Of a stretch of 17,514 nucleotides of DNA, positions 15,210-17,514 are shown piece by piece. This DNA comes from CAIYWZ01 sp964497925. Its GTDB lineage: Bacteria > Pseudomonadota > Alphaproteobacteria > CAIYWZ01. The first letter of the stretch is position 1. Each line of letters starts with the position of its first letter. The DNA lies in NCBI GenBank assembly GCA_964497925.1, contig CAZCFE010000023.1:1-17514 (forward strand), read 5' to 3'. Under the pieces are notes generated by a model. That model had not been told where the DNA came from and did no database searches. It saw nothing but the letters and a program-made list of their open reading frames with translations. Position numbers and translations under genes: made by a program.

Positions 15210-15238
15210 ATGATATTTCAAAATGGCTTAAAAAGCAA
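15210..15238 (-). promoter_or_regulatory. Promoter of the probable 6S RNA
   Basis: On the minus strand TTGCTT (15238-15233), exactly 17 bases, then TATCAT (15215-15210). A 7-base gap leads to the first G of the closing stem (15202), which is where transcription of the RNA should start. The agreement between promoter position and RNA 5' end is independent support for the strand. Confidence 0.6.
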
Positions 15239-15280
15239 CCTTATTATAAACTCTTGAAATTAATAAAATAGTAATGAGTG

Positions 15281-15289
15281 TGATATACA
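15281..15289 (+). promoter_or_regulatory. Extended -10 promoter candidate for the small exported protein
   Basis: TGATATACA is an extended -10 (TG-N-TATACA) without a good -35. A start near 15296 would leave a leader of about 28 nt before the ATG at 15324. The promoter is divergent from that of the probable 6S RNA. Confidence 0.4.
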
Positions 15290-15323
15290 ATCTAAATCTA
15301 ACTTTAAAAAGGGGGATTCTGTT

Positions 15324-15803
15324 ATGAAAATATTTCACGCTGCATTATGTTTGTTGGTTTTTGGTTCTTTAAAATCTTACTCTGCAGAAAGAATTTTAAA
15401 TGAAGGGTTAGAGAGAAATGACTTATATCAAGAGTTGCTAAAAGAAGAATTTGTAGATGAGCTGAAATTTTGGGTAAAAGACATGGTTTCAAAAGTTCAA
15501 CAAGATGCATCAAACAAAGATGAACATCTTTCCAATCTTCATATTCAGGCACAATCAATATTTTCAAAGATGATTAGATCTTGTGAAGGTCAAGAAATAG
15601 GGGCAAAAAGAAAAGAGATTAGCAATATGTCTTCTATTTTTTCATCTATTAGCGCACAAGCAGGAGAAATGCATAATATAATGCTTTATCCAGAAACTTA
15701 TCATCTTGAATGGATGAGAAAAATGCCTGTTCAAAAGATAAATTGGGCGCTTATTCTATTACTGGGAGAAAGCGATGCGCAAGATGTTCTGTTTGAGGAA
15801 TAA
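15324..15803 (+). CDS. Small exported protein of unknown function
   Basis: A 159-residue protein that I do not recognise. Residues 1-21 are a good signal peptide (MKIF, hydrophobic core LCLLVFG, cleavage probably after SYSA), so it is likely periplasmic or secreted. The mature part is predicted mostly helical, with many acidic and amide residues and a single Cys (about residue 89), and no known motif. GGGGG eight bases upstream supports the start. It stands alone: 6S RNA and rph lie on its left, and on its right a hairpin terminator separates it from the convergent foldase gene. The clean signal peptide, Shine-Dalgarno and terminator make it a real gene despite its unknown role. Confidence 0.75.
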   Translation: MKIFHAALCLLVFGSLKSYSAERILNEGLERNDLYQELLKEEFVDELKFWVKDMVSKVQQDASNKDEHLSNLHIQAQSIFSKMIRSCEGQEIGAKRKEISNMSSIFSSISAQAGEMHNIMLYPETYHLEWMRKMPVQKINWALILLLGESDAQDVLFEE

Positions 15804-15831
15804 AAAAACCCGCAGAAAATCTGCGGGCTTT
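15802..15831. terminator. Bidirectional rho-independent terminator
   Basis: CCCGCAG (15809-15815), a 5-base loop and CTGCGGG (15821-15827) form a perfect 7-bp stem. On the minus strand it is followed by seven T, a strong terminator for the foldase gene. On the plus strand it is followed only by CTTT, so it is weaker for the small exported protein, whose stop codon abuts it. Confidence 0.9.
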
Positions 15832-15846
15832 AAGGTTTGAAAAAAA

Positions 15847-16896
15847 TTATTTCTTTTCAGCTGGCTTTGCATCTTTTGATGGTTCTGCTTTTGCTGCTTC
15901 TGTTTTTGTTCCAGATGTATCATACTTGAAAATTTCAACCTTTGAATTCTTACGAAGATCGGCCATAACTGCTGGGAGTTTGGATTCACGAATCGCTGCT
16001 TTTAATGGTTCTTTCAATTGATCAAGAGTTGGAGTTGGTACTGGTTCACGCTTTGTAACCTTGAATATCAAATATTCAACTTTTTTACCTTCTTTTCCAA
16101 GATCAGCTTCAATTCTGATTGGCTTATCGCATACTTTTCCAACTGATGTTGCGAAAATTGCATCAACCAATTCTTTGGGGGATTGGTCGGATTTTTTGAT
16201 TGCAATGTTGATTGCGCCGCCATCATTTTTTGTGCGTTCATCATTGGAATACTCTTTTGCAACTTTTGCAAAGTCTTCGCCTTTTCCAAGTTTTTCAAAA
16301 GCTTCTTTTGCTTTTGCTTCATCGCTTGTTCTGATGATGGCAATATAAGCTTGATCTTCAGCAGGGCGTGCTTTCACAAAAGCATCATATTGTGTTTTAA
16401 TTTCGTCATCAGTGATTTTTTTATCTGCTTGTTCGATAAGAAAGCTTTTTTGAGCAATTTCTTCCAGCACAGCTTCTGCTGTCTTTTTAAACTTTTCAGT
16501 TTCTTTGATTTTTTTCACGCCCTCATCAAGTAACATTTTCGTGATAATGCTCTCAAGAACTTTTCCTTCAAGTTCTGTTTTTTTCTTTGGATCTAAAAGA
16601 TCTTTGAAAATTGGATTATCTTTATTTTCTGTTTTTTCAGCGCTTTTTTTCAATTCCGCAATTTTTTGATCAACTTCACTTTTTCTGATTTCTTTATCGC
16701 CAACTTTTGCCATAACCGGACCTGTTCCAGTTTGTGTTACAACTGAAGTTTCTGTTTTTACTTCTGCTGGTTTAGCTGTTTCTGCTGCAGCAGGTTTTGT
16801 TTCTGTTGCTTTTGAAGAACCGGCAAGAACATCATTGGCAAAAGATGCAGTGAGCAACACAGTCAATGAAGCGGCAGTGGAAATGTAACGAATCAT
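15847..16896 (-). CDS. SurA/PpiC-like periplasmic peptidyl-prolyl isomerase
   Basis: A periplasmic foldase of the parvulin/SurA kind, expected to help outer-membrane and exported proteins fold. With the start at 16896 it has 349 residues. A signal peptide is followed by cleavage near VLAGS, then an Ala/Lys/Glu/Thr-rich linker, a SurA-N-like helical region (about 60-175), a parvulin domain (about 182-285, including GKGEDFAKVAKEYSND and NDGGAIN) and a Lys/Ala/Pro-rich tail. The GYHIIKV strand typical of active parvulins reads VEYLIFKV, so the usual His is missing and isomerase activity is doubtful. An ATG nine bases upstream (16905) directly abuts AAAGG, while the ATG at 16896 has it at proper spacing, so I choose the latter. 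The gene has its own sigma-70 promoter overlapped by a CIRCE operator, implying heat-shock control. Confidence 0.85.
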   Translation of the reverse strand: MIRYISTAASLTVLLTASFANDVLAGSSKATETKPAAAETAKPAEVKTETSVVTQTGTGPVMAKVGDKEIRKSEVDQKIAELKKSAEKTENKDNPIFKDLLDPKKKTELEGKVLESIITKMLLDEGVKKIKETEKFKKTAEAVLEEIAQKSFLIEQADKKITDDEIKTQYDAFVKARPAEDQAYIAIIRTSDEAKAKEAFEKLGKGEDFAKVAKEYSNDERTKNDGGAINIAIKKSDQSPKELVDAIFATSVGKVCDKPIRIEADLGKEGKKVEYLIFKVTKREPVPTPTLDQLKEPLKAAIRESKLPAVMADLRKNSKVEIFKYDTSGTKTEAAKAEPSKDAKPAEKK

Positions 16897-16922
16897 ATTT
16901 ATCATCCTTTATTTTGTTAATC

Positions 16923-16949
16923 TTAGCACTCACTATACAATAGTGCTTT
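16923..16949. promoter_or_regulatory. CIRCE element (HrcA operator)
   Basis: TTAGCACTC (16923-16931), exactly nine bases, then TAGTGCTTT (16941-16949). The CIRCE consensus is TTAGCACTC-N9-GAGTGCTAA. The left arm matches 9 of 9 positions, the right arm 6 of 9, and the spacing is exact. It covers the -10 and part of the spacer of the foldase promoter, where bound HrcA would block RNA polymerase. In many bacteria CIRCE is known from groESL and dnaK/hrcA operons. Confidence 0.75.
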
Positions 16950-16960
16950 TTTTATGTCAA
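16932..16960 (-). promoter_or_regulatory. Promoter of the SurA/PpiC-like gene
   Basis: On the minus strand TTGACA (16960-16955), exactly 17 bases, then TATAGT (16937-16932). This is close to ideal for sigma-70. It starts 8 bases after the stop of the upstream FliL-like gene. Transcription should begin near 16925, about 30 bases before the chosen ATG. Confidence 0.8.
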
Positions 16961-16967
16961 GTTTTTT

Positions 16968-17465
16968 TTAAGAAACCTCATTTTTTACGAAAAATTTAAC
17001 AATAAAAACGTCTTGTATTAAAAGTTGCGTATTCAAAGGAGTGAGCGCTTTTTTTATATTCATACGAATGGGGTCAATTTTTGGATGCCAATTTTCTTCC
17101 CATGCAAAATCAAGAAGCCAGTAAAGATGGTTGTAAACCTTATCTTGTAATTTTCTTCTATGGCGCCATAGTTCTAAACTTTGTTTAAACCCTTTGGTTT
17201 GCAAGGAAACTTCCATTTCAATTGTGCATACAACTTTTTCATTTCGGATAATGGGAATGCTTAAAGGCAATAAACTTACATGCCCATTTTGGAACTCCGT
17301 CATTAAATGAAATGGCGGCATTTCTTTTTCTAATTCTACAAAGTCCTTGGGGAGCTTAGTTTTGTCCTCCTCTTTTTTTTCAGTTTCTTCTTCCTTTTCT
17401 TTAATGGCAGTTTCTTGGCCAAAAGCTGGGAAAATCATGAAAATGAGGAAAAGCGCTGTTTTCAT
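16968..17465 (-). CDS. FliL-like exported hypothetical protein
   Basis: A 165-residue protein with a hydrophobic N-terminus (MKTALFLIFMIFPAFGQ, signal peptide or anchor), a charged Glu/Lys linker (about 20-40), then a beta/alpha domain of about 110 residues. Its order (strands ending in CTIEMEVSLQ, a long helix LQDKVYNHLYWLL, and a last strand QDVFIVKFFVKN) resembles the periplasmic domain of FliL, the flagellar stator-associated protein. I see no diagnostic catalytic residue and the match is from architecture only. Its ATG overlaps the TGA of an upstream gene as ATGA, and AAGGA touches the start, so translation is probably coupled. No flagellar gene is visible nearby, so a non-flagellar role is as likely. 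Confidence 0.6.
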   Translation of the reverse strand: MKTALFLIFMIFPAFGQETAIKEKEEETEKKEEDKTKLPKDFVELEKEMPPFHLMTEFQNGHVSLLPLSIPIIRNEKVVCTIEMEVSLQTKGFKQSLELWRHRRKLQDKVYNHLYWLLDFAWEENWHPKIDPIRMNIKKALTPLNTQLLIQDVFIVKFFVKNEVS

Positions 17466-17514
17466 TCCTTGACCGTGAATTCAAAGTTATAAGCAAGGTA
17501 ATTGGCGTCTGATT
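17462..17514 (-). CDS. C-terminal end of an upstream gene (partial)
   Basis: Sixteen codons and a TGA are visible (SDANYLAYNFEFTVKE), overlapping the next ATG as ATGA. Residues alternate in hydrophobicity (L, Y, F, F, V on one face), as in a final transmembrane beta-strand. Since lptD commonly precedes surA in proteobacteria, an LptD-type barrel is a reasonable guess, but 16 residues cannot establish it. Confidence 0.4.
   Translation of the reverse strand, partial: SDANYLAYNFEFTVKE

Noticed and set aside
16061..16533. Several 90-116 codon frames on both strands within the foldase gene
   Set aside because: They are shadows caused by the low-complexity Lys/Glu/Ala coding sequence. The foldase frame has the signal peptide, domain match, promoter and terminator.

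Overview
The window is AT-rich DNA (estimated by eye at about one third G+C) with the standard genetic code. It most resembles a host-associated alphaproteobacterium of the Holosporales/Rickettsiales kind. That is inference, from the AT-richness, the alphaproteobacterial look of the housekeeping proteins and of a probable 6S RNA, and the load of very large exported proteins with no clear homologue. Nothing in the window fixes the genus.

Left part (1-9560), all on the minus strand. An exported subtilisin-like protein with an altered catalytic Asp position (7211-9559) is followed by dapF (6282-7145) and sdhB (5551-6279), which are 2 bases apart and share a promoter lying just after the subtilase. 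Next comes one giant open frame starting at 5413 and still open at base 1, so more than 1,804 residues. It has a probable signal peptide, about 1,600 residues of divergent helical repeats marked by a recurring Trp motif, and an Ala/Ser heptad coiled coil encoded by 63-bp tandem repeats at the window edge.

Middle (9560-15040), all on the plus strand. A Bcr/CflA-type drug efflux transporter is divergent from the subtilase. The two are separated by an inverted repeat that places a TTGACA in each direction. A gap of about 600 bp holds two tiny overlapping frames of unknown status. Then an almost textbook sigma-70 promoter (TTGACA-N17-TATGAT) drives the tight operon rnc-era-prfB-rph: double-stranded RNA processing, ribosome assembly, translation termination and tRNA 3'-end trimming.

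Right part (15041-17514). A 160-nt structured RNA on the minus strand, probably 6S RNA, is tail-to-tail with rph and has its own promoter. It is divergent from a small exported protein of unknown function. A hairpin terminator separates that gene from a minus-strand SurA/PpiC-like periplasmic foldase. The foldase promoter is overlapped by a CIRCE element, the HrcA heat-shock operator. Upstream lie a FliL-like exported protein and the last 16 codons of another gene, possibly an outer-membrane beta-barrel protein such as LptD.

The strongest leads are the giant Trp-repeat surface protein, the CIRCE-controlled periplasmic chaperone, and the exported subtilase with a non-canonical triad.
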